A stretch of 64,000 nt of DNA from contig JAGKQI010000074.1 in NCBI GenBank assembly GCA_018806915.1, positions 248,001 to 312,000 of the forward strand, written 5' to 3'. How positions within the stretch are numbered: the stretch's first letter is position 1; every line of letters begins with the position of its first letter. Positions 9,328 to 22,000 of this stretch are shown piece by piece. The stretch is from Phytophthora colocasiae (lineage: Eukaryota > Oomycota > Peronosporomycetes > Peronosporales > Peronosporaceae). The position numbers and the translations under genes are program-made. Under the pieces are notes generated by a model. That model saw only the letters and a list, made by a program, of their open reading frames with translations, ran no database searches and was not told the origin of the DNA.

Positions 9328-12300
9328 AAGCTACGCCGACAACATCGACAAGCTCGTGGAAGACAACTACTTCCACTGGGAGTTCAACATGCGGATGAAG
9401 CTCGCTCGGAAGAGACTGCTACCGCAGATCATCAAGCCCGAGTTCGACCAAGTGAGTGATCGCTCCACGGCGGAATGGAAGACCAACGATCTGAAGGCAC
9501 TTGGTGTTATCGCTGGAGACGTGAGTCTCACGTACCAAGTCTACGTCCGTGGAGCACTGACTGCCGCTGAGGCGTGGACGATGCTCGAGGAGCACTTCAA
9601 CAAGAAGACGCTCAAGAACCGGCTTCTCGTCACCAAGAAGTTGAACAACTTCAAGATGGAGCCCGGGACCAAGTTCGCTTCCCACGTCGATCAGTTCAAG
9701 GAGATCGTCCTCCAGATGGAGACGATCGGTGAGACTCTGGATGAGACTCGCCAGCTCGTGTTGCTCCTTGGCAGTCTGACGGACGAGTACAAGATGATAT
9801 GTACTGTCCTCGAGAATACGCCAAACGTGTCGCTGGCCTACGCGATTCAAGCTCTCTCTGATGTTCAAGCTTCGGATGAATCGTCATCGGCTCAAGAGAA
9901 GGCTGTCGCTACGAAGAAGAAGGACTTCGGGGGCAAGCGTCGCTTCAACGGCAAGTGCTTCTACTGCAAGAAGCAAGGGCACCGAGAGTTCGAGTGCCGC
10001 AAGAAGAAAGCCGACCAAGAACGAGGGCAAGCTGCGCAAGAGGAAGCGTCCGACGACTTCTCGTTCATGGCTACGAGTGCGATGACCAAGAGTGAATGGC
10101 TCGTCGACTCTGGTGCAAGTTCGCACATGACAAGCGTCCGGGACAATTTTGTGTCCATGAAGGAGCTGAAGACGCCAGTCCGCATCACGATCGCGGATGG
10201 CTCGAAAATCGACGCAGTTGCAAAGGGCACCGTCGGGTTGAAGCTGATGGACGGGAAGTCTGTCAAGCTGTCGGATGTCCTGTACATCCCAGAAGTTGAA
10301 GGAAGCCTCATCTCGGTGTCGAAGCTGGCCGAGAAAGGAGTCGTCGCCCAGTTCAGCAAGGACAAGTGTACCTTTCGCTACGGGGACGCTACTGTGATGG
10401 AAGCTAAGCGCTGTGGAAATGTCTACAAGCTGAAGACAGTGGGGGACGAGGTGTGTCATGCTGCAACGACCACTCGTAAGGAGCCATGGGCTGTTGTGCA
10501 CGCCCACATCCCGTTCAAGCGTTATGAGAAACTACTTACCATGGCAGAAGGAGTGCCTCGCATTACGAGTGGAGTCCCTGGGGACGACGTATGCGCTGGC
10601 TGCTGCATGGGCAAGATGAAAGCTGACGACTATCCAAGGCATCCGGAGAAGGTCGTCAAGAGTGCAGGTGTGCTTGAACTGGTGCATACGGACGTGATGG
10701 GTCCGATGCAGACGAGGACACCTGGTGGTTGCACGTACGTTGTGACATTCATTGACGACTACTCACGTCACGTGACCGTCCACTTCATGAAAGCGAAGTC
10801 GGAGGTGCTGTCCAAGTTCAAAATCTACAAGGCAGCGATGGAGAACGCTACGGGCAAGAGTATCAAGCGTCTGCGTTCGGACAATGGTGGTGAATACACC
10901 GGTCGCCAGTTCAAGGCGTTCCTCAACCAGCATGGCATCAAGCATGAGAAGACGGTGCCATACACGCCTCAGCAGAACGGTCTGGCTGAGCGCATGAACC
11001 GGAGCCTCGTGGAGATGGCTCGTTGTCTGCTCTACCATGAGAGCGTCAACAAGAAGTGGTGGGCCGAGGCGGTCAACACTGCTGCGTGGATCATCAATCG
11101 GATCCCCAACTCGGTGACTGTGAAGACACCGTTCGAGATTGTGCACAAATCGAAGCCACAGCTCAGGAACGTCAAGGTGTTTGGTGCTCTTGGCTACGCT
11201 CACATCCCCGACGAGAAGCGTCGCAAGTTGGATGCCAAAGCGTTCAAATGTCGTTTCCTGGGATACGAGGATGGTGTGAAGGGCTACCGAGTCCTCAATG
11301 TGTCAACGGGTAAGGTGCAAATCGTTTGCACTGTGAAGTTCATCGAAACTATCAATCCCCAGCACCTCATGGTACAGGATGAAGATGAACCAGCAACCAA
11401 CGTGCCTGTCATGAGTGGACAACCGTCCAAGGGTTCAATGGAGATTGTTCCGGTCGTTGTTGAAGGTGCTGACGTCATTCCACTTCAACGTGACGTGAAC
11501 AGTCAAATCATCCCTTACGAGTCCACCCATCCCATGATTACTCGTTCGCGTACTCGTAACATCGACGAAATTGACGATCCTGAAGAGGCTGGCGCAACCA
11601 AGAAGCAGATTATCCTGCCGTCAACCACGGGGACCAAGCGTCAGAAGATGACACAAGAAAGGGTTAAACCAAGTGGCGAACTGCTCGCACTTGAAGGTGG
11701 CCAAGCTATGGCTGCATCGGAGGAAGTCCCCAAGACGTATACAGAGGCGACGTCAGGCGAGGACAGCGATGAATGGAAGAAGGCAATTGCAAGTGAATTG
11801 GAGTCACTTACTGCAAACAAGACATGGAAGCTGGTACCAAGACCGGCTCACCAGCGCCCGATCGGATGTCGGTGGGTGTTCGCGTTGAAGCGCAACGAGA
11901 AAGGAGAAGTGACCCGGCACAAGGCTCGTCTCGTCGCCAAGGGTACTCTCAGCGTCACGGGATTGACTATGAAGAGACGTACGCGCCAGTGGCATACCTG
12001 AATTCGATCCGTGCTGTGCTGGCTAAGTGCTGTGCTGAAGGATTTGAGATCGAGCAATGCGACGTGGATACGGCGTTCCTGTATGGAAAGCTCGACGAAG
12101 AGATTTACATGGAATTGCCTGAAGGTCTGCGTGAGCTCCTGACGATGGCCGATGCTGAAGGTGAAGAAGACGTCGTCTGCCTACTCCTGCAAAGTTTGTA
12201 TGGCCTGAAGCAAGCATCTCGTGTTTGGAACGAGACGATCGATGGTCACTTAAAAGACATGAGTTTCAAGGCGGCTGATGCTGATCCCTGTGTATACACC

Positions 12301-13321
12301 CGAGGTGATGGTGACGATGAATGTATCGTGTGTCTTTACGTCAACGACATGCTGATTGCTTCAAAGGACAAGGGTGTCATCGCGTCAGTGAAGGCTGGCA
12401 TCGCGGACAAATTCCGGATCAAGGACCTCGGACGCGCTCGATTTATTCTCGGGATTGAGATCGACTACGATATGGACAATAAAACATTGGCCATCTCTCA
12501 ACGCGCATATACAGAGTCGATCATCAAGAAATTCGGTCAAGAAAACGCGAAGCCAAGCCTGATGCCACTGGATCCAAGTCTTCACTTGACCAAGGACGAC
12601 GGCACGCAGACAGAGGAGTACAAGGCCAAGATGAAATCAAGGCCCTACCGATCGCTCATCGGTAGCCTCATGTATCTGACATGCGGAACACGACCTGACA
12701 TTGCGGTTGCAGTTGCCAAGTTGAGTCGCTTCCTGGTAAACCCAGGTGAGGCGCATTGGAATGCGGGAGTCAAGGTGGTGCGCTACCTGCTGAAGACCAA
12801 GGAAGTGGGTATCATGTACGATGGCCTACTGGGAACTGAGATGACGGCTTACTCGGATGCTGACTGGGCCGGTAACCGTGACGACAGACGCTCAGTGAGC
12901 GGAATGATGCTCATGATGTGGTGTTCCGGTGGTGTGGCGTTCGACGTTCCAGAAGACGGTCGCACTGAGTTCTACTGAGGCAGAGTACATGGCTCTGAGT
13001 GAGTGCATCAAAGAAGTAGTATGGCTGCGTCGACTACTCAAGGACATTGGTGCAAAGCAAGTGGACCCTACGGTGATCTACGAGGACAACCAGGGTGCCA
13101 TGGCTTTGGCGAAGAATGTCGGTTATCAAGCTCGCACCAAGCACATCGACATTCGCTACCATTTCATCCGAGAGAAGATTGCCAGTGGCGAGGTTGAGCT
13201 GACCTACCAGGAGTCTAAGAACCAACTAGCGGACTACTTGACCAAGGGCCTCTCTTCCAAGACGTTGCGCTACTTGATGGAACGCAGCAACGTCATTCCC
13301 AAGTTCGAGACGTCGAATTGA
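9320..13321 (+). pseudogene. C1 Copia gag-pol polyprotein, frameshifted
   Basis: Order is Gag, protease, integrase, RT, RNase H, the Ty1/Copia order. Seen in turn: zinc knuckle CFYCKKQGHREFEC; protease WLVDSGASSHM; integrase with HTDVMGPM, SDNGGEYTG and TPQQNGLAERMN; RT with LYGLKQASRVWN; RNase H with YSDADWAGNRDDRRS and STEAEYMALSE. Defects: the RLG of the integrase HARLGHIP motif is deleted in frame (near 10503); one G is lost near 11943; the RT box reads YVND instead of YVDD (near 12340); a small indel near 12920 shifts RNase H. The element cannot move on its own. Confidence 0.92.
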
Positions 13322-13328
13322 GTGGGGG

Positions 13329-13708
13329 TGTTGAGATTGCACTTCGCCGTCTCCTATACTGGGTCCCTACCTCGAAGCACGCAGCTTTCACGCGCACAAC
13401 GCGTGCCAAGTGAGGACAACAGTGGAAGACGCGTGGATGCTGCAATACGATTGGCGGTCTACCTTGGATACACTATTCTGATTGGACGAGAACTTCAATT
13501 TGCTGATCTCAAGATGTGCACAAATCGTTCCCGTTACATCAATCGTTCCCGTTACATCAAGCGTTCCCGTTTCACAAAGGTCTACAAGGGGAGCTCAAGG
13601 AGAGCAAGGGTAGATTAGTGAATGCGGGCTAACTCAATAAACTCACTTTTGGATTTACTTCCTCCTACTCACTTCACTATCAAGCCTCGATTCGCTATAC
13701 TCTCAATT
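13329..13708 (+). repeat. 3' LTR of C1
   Basis: 380 bp with three 18-bp units and the extra A in CCTCGATTCGC that marks the 3' LTRs of C3 and C5. Preceded by a G-run polypurine tract (GAGTGGGGG). Confidence 0.9.
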
Positions 13709-14293
13709 GTACTGGAAGCAGGGTCAGTCGATCACACGTCCCGTGTTCTTCCGTCTGCAGAACGTTATCGGCTCGACGCTGTCGGGTTTCACCTTGAAGA
13801 ACTCGCCCTTCCGCACCTTCAGCATCGTCACGTCCAAGCAGACGACTCTGAGCGGTCTGACGCTGGACTCGAGTGCTGGCAACGGTCTGGCTAAGAACAC
13901 GGACGGCTTCGACCTGACCAAGAACGACCACATCACGATCACGGGCAACAAGATCTACAACCAGGACGACTGTTTGGCGATGCAGTCCAGCACGAACACG
14001 GTCTTCAGTAACAACCTGTGCTGTGGTGGCCACGGTGTGTCGATCGGTTCGCTCGGTGGAACTGCTGTCGACCAGGGCTCCACGGTCCAGGGTCTAACTG
14101 TGCAGGGCAACACCATTCAGGACAGCGACAACGGCATTCGTATCAAGACTATCATCGGAATGAAGGGTCTGGTGTCGAACGTGAAGTACGTCAACAACAA
14201 GCTTCAGAACGTGAAGAACGCTATTGTCATGCACTCGGACTACAGCAAATCGAAGGGCGGCTACACTGGTTCGCCTACCAGTCAGGTCACTAT
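13709..14293 (+). pseudogene. PG middle fragment between two Copia elements
   Basis: 585 nt equal to PG coding positions about 408-992, including NTDGFD, QDDCLAM, GGHGVS and the RIK motif. It lacks signal peptide, N-terminal third and C-terminus. It starts at GTACT, the exact insertion point of C3 in the PG at 24781, and ends at CACTAT where the 3' LTR of Copia X begins. It shares silent variants with 30047-30791 (e.g. ATCGGAATGAAG), so it is a copy of that gene. No promoter of its own. Confidence 0.92.
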
Positions 14294-14698
14294 AATTGAG
14301 AGTATAGTGAACGAGGCTTGATAGTGAAGTGAGTAGGAGGAAGTAAATCCAAAAGTGAGTTTATTGAGTTAGCCCGCATTCACTAATCTACCCTTGCTCT
14401 CCTTGAGCTCCCCTTGTAGACCTTTGTGAAACGGGAACGCTTGATGTAACGGGAACGCCTTGTGAAACGGGAACGCTTGATGTAACGGGAACGATTGATG
14501 TAACGGGAACGATTTGTGCATCAGCAAATTGAAGTTCTCGTCCAATCAGAATAGTGTATCCAAGGTAGACCGCCAATCGTATTGCAGCATCCACGCGTCT
14601 TCCACTGTTGTCCTCACTTGGCACGCGTTGTGCGCGTGAAAGCTGCGTGCTTCGAGGTAGGGACCCAGTATAGGAGACGGCGAAGTGCAATCTCAACA
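14294..14698 (-). repeat. 3' LTR of Copia X
   Basis: 405 bp with the 10-bp deletion (GTGCATCAGC instead of GTGCACACCTTGAGATCAGC on the plus strand) seen elsewhere only in the 5' LTR of C1. Confidence 0.9.
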
Positions 14699-14705
14699 CC
14701 CCCAC

Positions 14706-17700
14706 TCAATTCGACGTCTCGAACTTGGGAATGACGTTGCTGCGTTCCATCAAGTAGCGCATCGTCTTGGAAGAGAGGCCCTTGGTCAAGTAGTCCGCTA
14801 GTTGGTTCTTAGACTCCTGGTAGGTCAGCTCAACCTCGCCACTGGCAATCTTCTCTCGGATGAAATGGTAGCGAATGTCGATGTGCTTGGTGCGAGCTTG
14901 ATAACCGACATTCTTCGCCAAAGCCATGGCACCCTGGTTGTCCTCGTAGATCACCGTAGGGTCCACTTGCTTTGCACCAATGTCCTTGAGTAGTCGACGC
15001 AGCCATACTACTTCTTTGATGCACTCACTCAGAGCCATGTACTCTGCCTCAGTAGAACTCAGTGCGACCGTCTTCTGGAACGTCGAACGCCACACCACCG
15101 GAACACCACACATCATGAGCATCATTCCGCTCACTGAGCGTCTGTCGTCACGGTTACCGGCCCAGTCAGCATCCGAGTAAGCCGTCATCTCAGTTCCCAG
15201 TAGGCCATCGTACATGATACCCACTTCCTTGGTCTTCAGCAGGTAGCGCACCACCTTGACTCCCGCATTCCAATGCGCCTCACCTGGGTTTACCAGGAAG
15301 CGACTCTACATGAGGCTACCGATGAGCGATCGGTAGGGCCTTGATTTCATCTTGGCCTTGTACTCCTCTGTCTGCGTGCCGTCGTCCTTGGTCAAGTGAA
15401 GACTTGGATCCAGTGGCATCAGGCTTGGCTTCGCGTTTTCTTGACCGAATTTCTTGATGATCGACTCTGTATATGCGCGTTGAGAGATGGCCAATGTTTT
15501 ATTGTCCATATCGTAGTCGATCTCAATCCCGAGAATAAATCGAGCGCGTCCGAGGTCCTTGATCCGGAATTTGTCCGCGATGCCAGCCTTCACTGACGCG
15601 ATGACACCCTTGTCCTTTGAAGCAATCAGCATGTCGTTGACGTAAAGACACACGATACATTCATCGTCACCATCACCTCGGGTGTATACACAGGGATCAG
15701 CATCAGCCGCCTTGAAACTCATGTCTTTTAAGTGACCATCGATCGTCTCGTTCCAAACACGAGATGCTTGCTTCAGGCCATACAAACTTTGCAGGAGTAG
15801 GCAGACGACGTCTTCTTCACCTTCAGCATCGGCCATCGTCAGGAGCTCACGCAGACCTTCAGGCAATTCCATGTAAATCTCTTCGTCGAGCTTTCCATAC
15901 AGGAACGCCGTATCCACGTCGCATTGCTCGATCTCAAATCCTTCAGCACAGCACTTAGCCAGCACAGCACGGATCGAATTCAGGTATGCCACTGGCGCGT
16001 ACGTCTCTTCATAGTCAATCCCGTGACGCTGAGAGTACCCCTTGGCGACGAGACGAGCCTTGTGCCGGGTCACTTCTCCTTTCTCGTTGCGCTTCAACGC
16101 GAACACCCACCGACATCCGATCGGGCGCTGGTGAGCCGGTCTTGGTACCAGCTTCCATGTCTTGTTTGCAGTAAGTGACTCCAATTCACTTGCAATTGCC
16201 TTCTTCCATTCATCGCTGTCCTCGCCTGACGTCGCCTCTGTATACGTCTTGGGGACTTCCTCCGATGCAGCCATAGCTTGGCCACCTTCAAGTGCGAGCA
16301 GTTCGCCACTTGGTTTAACCCTTTCTTGTGTCATCTTCTGACGCTTGGTCCCCGTGGTTGACGGCAGGATAATCTGCTTCTTGGTTGCGCCAGCCTCTTC
16401 AGGATCGTCAATTTCGTCGATGTTACGAGTACGCGAACGAGTAATCATGGGATGGAGTGGACTCGTAAGGGATGATTTGACTGTTCACGTCACGTTGAAG
16501 TGGAATGACGTCAGCACCTTCAACAACGACCGGAACAATCTCCATTGAACCCTTGGACGGTTGTCCACTCATGACAGGCACGTTGGTTGCTGGTTCATCT
16601 TCATCCTGTACCATGAGGTGCTGGGGATTGGTCGTTTCGATGAACTTCACAGTGCGAACGATTTGCACCTTACCCGTTGACACATTGAGGACTCGGTAGC
16701 CCTTCACACCATCCTCGTATCCAAGGAAACGACATGTGAACGCTTTGGCATCCAACTTGCGACGCTTCTCGTCGGGGATGTGAGCGTAGCCAAGAGCACC
16801 AAACACCTTGACGTTCCTGAGCTGTGGCTTCGATTTGTGCACAATCTCGAACGGTGTCTTCACAGTCACCGAGTTGGGGATCCGATTGATGATCCACGCA
16901 GCAGTGTTGACCGCCTCGGCCCACCACTTCTTGTTGACGCTCTCATGGTAGAGCAGACAACGAGCCATCTCCACGAGGCTCCGGTTCATGCGCTCAGCCA
17001 GACCGTTCTGCTGAGGCGTGTATGGCACCGTCTTCTCATGCTTGATGCCATGCTGGTTGAGGAACGCCTTGAACTGGCGACCGGTGTATTCACCACCATT
17101 GTCCGAACGCAGACGCTTGATACTCTTGCCCGTAGCGTTCTCCATCGCTGCCTTGTAGATTTTGAACTTGGACAGCACCTCCGACTTCGCTTTCATGAAG
17201 TGGACGGTCACGTGACGTGAGTAGTCGTCAATGAATGTCACAACGTACGTGCAACCACCAGGTGTCCTCGTCTGCATCGGACCCATCACGTCCGTATGCA
17301 CCAGTTCAAGCACCTGCACTCTTGACGACCTTCTCCGGATGCCTTGGATAGTCGTCAGCTTTCATCTTGCCCATGCAGCAGCCAGCGCATACGTCGTCCC
17401 CAGGGACTCCACTCGTAATGCGAGGCACTCCTTCTGCCATGGTAAGTAGTTTCTCATAACGCTTGAACGGGATGTGGGCGTGCACAACAGCCCATGGCTC
17501 CTTACGAGTGGTCGTTGCAGCATGACACACCTCGTCCCCCACTGTCTTCAGCTTGTAGACATTTCCACAGCGCTTAGCTTCCATCACAGTAGCGTCCCCG
17601 TAGCGAAAGGTACACTTGTCCTTGCTGAACTGGGCGACGACTCCTTTCTCGGCCAGCTTCGACACCGAGATGAGGCTTCCTTCAACTTCTGGGATGTACA

Positions 17701-18661
17701 GGACATCCGACAGCTTGACAGACTTCCCGTCCATCAGCTTCAACCCGACGGTGCCCTTTGCAACTGCGTCGATTTTCGAGCCATCCGCGATCGTGATGCG
17801 GACTGGCGTCTTCAGCTCCTTCATGGACACAAACTTGTCCCGGACGCTGGTCATGTGCGAACTTGCACCAGAGTCGACGAGCCATTCACTCTTGGTCATC
17901 GCACTCGTAGCCATGAACGAGAAGTCGTCGGACGCTTCCTCTTGCGCAGCTTGCCCTCGTTCTTGGTCGGCTTTCTTCTTGCGGCACTCGAACTCTCGGT
18001 GCCCTTGCTTCTTGCAGTAGAAGCACTTGCCGTTGAAGCGACGCTTGCCCCCGAAGTCCTTCTTCTTCGTAGCGAAAGCCTTCTCTTGAGCCGATGACGA
18101 TTCATCCGAAGCTTGAACACCAGAGAGAGCTTGAATCGCGTAGGCCAGCGACACGTTTGGCGTATTCTCGAGGACAGTACATATCATCTTGTACTCGTCC
18201 GTCAGACTGCCAAGGAGCAACACGAGCTGGCGAGTCTCATCCAGAGTCTCACCGATCGTCTCCATCTGGAGGACGATCTCCTTGAACTGATCGACGTGGG
18301 AAGCGAACTTGGTCCTGGTCTCCATCTTGAAGTTGTTCAACTTCTTGGTGACGAGAAGCCGGTTCTTGAGCGTCTTCTTGTTGAAGTGCTCCTCGAGCAT
18401 CGTCCACGCCTCAGCGGCAGTCAGTGCTCCACGGACGTAGACTTGGTACGTGAGACTCACGTCTCCAGCGATAACACCAAGTGCCTTCAGATCGTTGGTC
18501 TTCCATTCCGCCGTGGAGCGATCACTCACTTGGTCGAACTCGGGCTTGATGATCTGCGGTAGCAGTCCCTTCCGAGCGAGCTTCATCCGCATGTTGAACT
18601 CCCAGTGGAAGTAGTTGTCTTCCACGAGCTTGTCGATGTTGTCGGCGTAGCTTGGGCTCAT
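14706..18661 (-). pseudogene. Copia X gag-pol, broken
   Basis: Starts at the ATG inside the primer-binding site (18661). Gag plus protease is read in 17306-18661, integrase in 16423-17319, RT in 15306-16448 and RNase H in 14706-15254. Defects: loss of RLG in the integrase HARLGH motif (near 17478), a 2-bp deletion near 17313, an insertion near 16452, and a 48-bp deletion near 15306 that creates a stop at the junction. RT has YVND instead of YVDD (near 15637) and DMSF instead of DMGF, both shared only with C1. X and C1 therefore descend from one defective element. Confidence 0.92.
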
Positions 18662-18665
18662 AACC
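18654..18665 (-). promoter_or_regulatory. Copia X primer-binding site
   Basis: GGTTATGAGCCC on the minus strand next to the shared LTR; half-tRNA-iMet type, holding the gag ATG. Confidence 0.75.
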
Positions 18666-19080
18666 AATTGAGAGTATAGCGAACGAGGCTTGATAGTGAA
18701 GTGAGTAGGAGGAAGTAAATCCAAAAGTGAGTTTATTGAGTTAGCCCGCATTCACTAATCTACCCTTGCTCTCCTTGAGCTCCCCTTGTAGACCTTTGTG
18801 AAACGGGAACGCTTGATGTAACGGGAACGCCTTGTGAAACGGGAACGCTTGATGTAACGGGAACGATTGATGTAACGGGAACGATTTGTGCACACCTTGA
18901 GATCAGCAAATTGAAGTTCTCGTCCAATCAGAATAGTGTATCCAAGGTAGACCGCCAATCGTATTGCAGCATCCACGCGTCTTCCACTGTTGTCCTCACT
19001 TGGCACGCGTTGTGCGCGTGAAAGCTGCGTGCTTCTAGGTAGGTACACAGTATAGGAGACGGCGAAGTGCAATCTCAACA
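18666..19080 (-). repeat. Shared middle LTR of X-Y
   Basis: 415 bp, no 10-bp deletion, and private changes on the plus strand (CTTCTAGGTAGGTACACAGT). It serves as 5' LTR of X and 3' LTR of Y. Lack of X's deletion suggests most of it came from Y. Confidence 0.88.
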
Positions 19081-19086
19081 CCCCAC

Positions 19087-22000
19087 TCAATTCGACGTCT
19101 CGAACTTGGGAATGACGTTGCTGCGTTCCAGCAAGTAGCGCAACGTCTTGGAAGAGAGGCCCTTGGTCAAGTAGTCCGCTAGTTGGTTCTTAGACTCCTG
19201 GTAGGTCAGCTCAACCTCGCCACTGGCAATCTTCTCTCGGATGAAATGGTAGCGAATGTCGATGTGCTTGGTGCGAGCTTGATAACCGACATTCTTCGCC
19301 AAAGCCATGGCACCCTGGTTGTCCTCGTAGATCACCGTAGGGTCCACTTGCTTTGCACCAATGTCCTTGAGTAGTCGACGCAGCCATACTACTTCTTTGA
19401 TGCACTCACTCAGAGCCATGTACTCTGCCTCAGTAGAACTCAGTGCGACCGTCTTCTGGAACGTCGAACGCCACACCACCGGAGCACCACACATCATGAG
19501 CATCATTCCGCTCACTGAGCGTCTGTCGTCACGGTTACCGGCCCAGTCAGCATCCGAGTAAGCCGTCATCTCAGTTCCCAGTAGGCCATCGTACATGATA
19601 CCCACTTCCTTGGTCTTCAGCAGGTAGCGCACCACCTTGACTCCCGCATTCCAATGCGCCTCACCTGGGTTTACCAGGAAGCGACTCAACTTGGCAACTG
19701 CAACCGCAATGTCAGGTCGTGTTCCGCATGTCAGATACATGAGGCTACCGATGAGCGATCGGTAGGGCCTTGATTTCATCTTGGCCTTGTACTCCTCTGT
19801 CTGCGTGCCGTCGTCCTTGGTCAAGTGAAGACTTGGATCCAGTGGCATCAGGCTTGGCTTCGCGTTTTCTTGACCGAATTTCTTGATGATCGACTCTGTA
19901 TATGCGCGTTGAGAGATGGCCAATGTTTTATTGTCCATATCGTAGTCGATCTCAATCCCGAGAATAAATCGAGCGCGTCCGAGGTCCTTGATCCGGAATT
20001 TGTCCGCGATGCCAGCCTTCACTGACGCGATGACACCCTTGTCCTTTGAAGCAATCAGCATGTCGTCGACGTAAAGACACACGATACATTCATCGTCACC
20101 ATCACCTCGGGTGTATACACAGGGATCAGCATCAGCCGCCTTGAAACCCATGTCTTTTAAGTGACCATCGATCGTCTCGTTCCAAACACGAGATGCTTGC
20201 TTCAGGCCATACAAACTTTGCAGGAGTAGGCAGACGACGTCTTCTTCACCTTCAGCATCGGCCATCGTCAGGAGCTCACGCAGACCTTCAGGCAATTCCA
20301 TGTAAATCTCTTCGTCGAGCTTTCCATACAGGAACGCCGTATCCACGTCGCATTGCTCGATCTCAAATCCTTCAGCACAGCACTTAGCCAGCACAGCACG
20401 GATCGAATTCAGGTATGCCACTGGCGCGTACGTCTCTTCATAGTCAATCCCGTGACGCTGAGAGTACCCTTGGCGACGAGACGAGCCTTGTGCCGGGTCA
20501 CTTCTCCTTTCTCGTTGCGCTTCAACGCGAACACCCACCGACATCCGATCGGGCGCTGGTGAGCCGGTCTTGGTACCAGCTTCCATGTCTTGTTTGCAGT
20601 AAGTGACTCCAATTCACTTGCAATTGCCTTCTTCCATTCATCGCTGTCCTCGCCTGACGTCGCCTCTGTATACGTCTTGGGGACTTCCTCCGATGCAGCC
20701 ATAGCTTGGCCACCTTCAAGTGCGAGCAGTTCGCCACTTGGTTTAACCCTTTCTTGTGTCATCTTCTGACGCTTGGTCCCCGTGGTTGACGGCAGGATAA
20801 TCTGCTTCTTGGTTGCGCCAGCCTCTTCAGGATCGTCAATTTCGTCGATGTTACGAGTACGCGAACGAGTAATCATGGGATGGGTGGACTCGTAAGGGAT
20901 GATTTGACTGTTCACGTCACGTTGAAGTGGAATGACGTCAGCACCTTCAACAACGACCGGAACAATCTCCATTGAACCCTTGGACGGTTGTCCACTCATG
21001 ACAGGCACGTTGGTTGCTGGTTCATCTTCATCCTGTACCATGAGGTGCTGGGGATTGGTCGTTTCGATGAACTTCACAGTGCGAACGATTTGCACCTTAC
21101 CCGTTGACACATTGAGGACTCGGTAGCCCTTCACACCATCCTCGTATCCAAGGAAACGACATGTGAACGCTTTGGCATCCAACTTGCGACGCTTCTCGTC
21201 GGGGATGTGAGCGTAGCCAAGAGCACCAAACACCTTGACGTTCCTGAGCTGTGGCTTCGATTTGTGCACAATCTCGAACGGTGTCTTCACAGTCACCGAG
21301 TTGGGGATCCGATTGATGATCCACGCAGCAGTGTTGACCGCCTCGGCCCACCACTTCTTGTTGACGCTCTCATGGTAGAGCAGACAACGAGCCATCTCCA
21401 CGAGGCTCCGGTTCATGCGCTCAGCCAGACCGTTCTGCTGAGGCGTGTATGGCACCGTCTTCTCATGCTTGATGCCATGCTGGTTGAGGAACGCCTTGAA
21501 CTGGCGACCGGTGTATTCACCACCATTGTCCGAACGCAGACGCTTGATACTCTTGCCCGTAGCGTTCTCCATCGCTGCCTTGTAGATTTTGAACTTGGAC
21601 AGCACCTCCGACTTCGCTTTCATGAAGTGGACGGTCACGTGACGTGAGTAGTCGTCAATGAATGTCACAACGTACGTGCAACCACCAGGTGTCCTCGTCT
21701 GCATCGGACCCATCACGTCCGTATGCACCAGTTCAAGCTACACCTGCACTCTTGACGACCTTCTCCGGATGCCTTGGATAGTCGTCAGCTTTCATCTTGC
21801 CCATGCAGCAGCCAGCGCATACGTCGTCCCCAGGGACTCCATTTTGTAATGCGAGGCACTCCTTCTGCCATGGTAAGTAGTTTCTCATAACGCTTGAACG
21901 GGATGTGGCCGAGTCGGGCGTGCACAACAGCCCATGGCTCCTTACGAGTGGTCGTTGCAGCATGACACACCTCGTCCCCCACTGTCTTCAGCTTGTAGAC

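Larger units (their letters stand above)
8911..13708 (+). mobile_element. Copia element C1, mosaic, mismatched flanks
   Basis: Ty1/Copia element with 5' LTR 8911-9315, PBS 9316-9327, broken gag-pol and 3' LTR 13329-13708. Left flank is PG 3' end (..CGACCAC); right flank is PG middle (GTACT..). The 5-bp flanks do not match, so this is not a simple insertion. The LTRs also disagree: the 5' LTR lacks 10 bp after TTTGCTGAT, as does only the LTR at 14294-14698, while the 3' LTR has these bases but only three 18-bp units. The 3' flank equals that of C3. C1 is best read as a product of recombination between elements. Confidence 0.88.
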
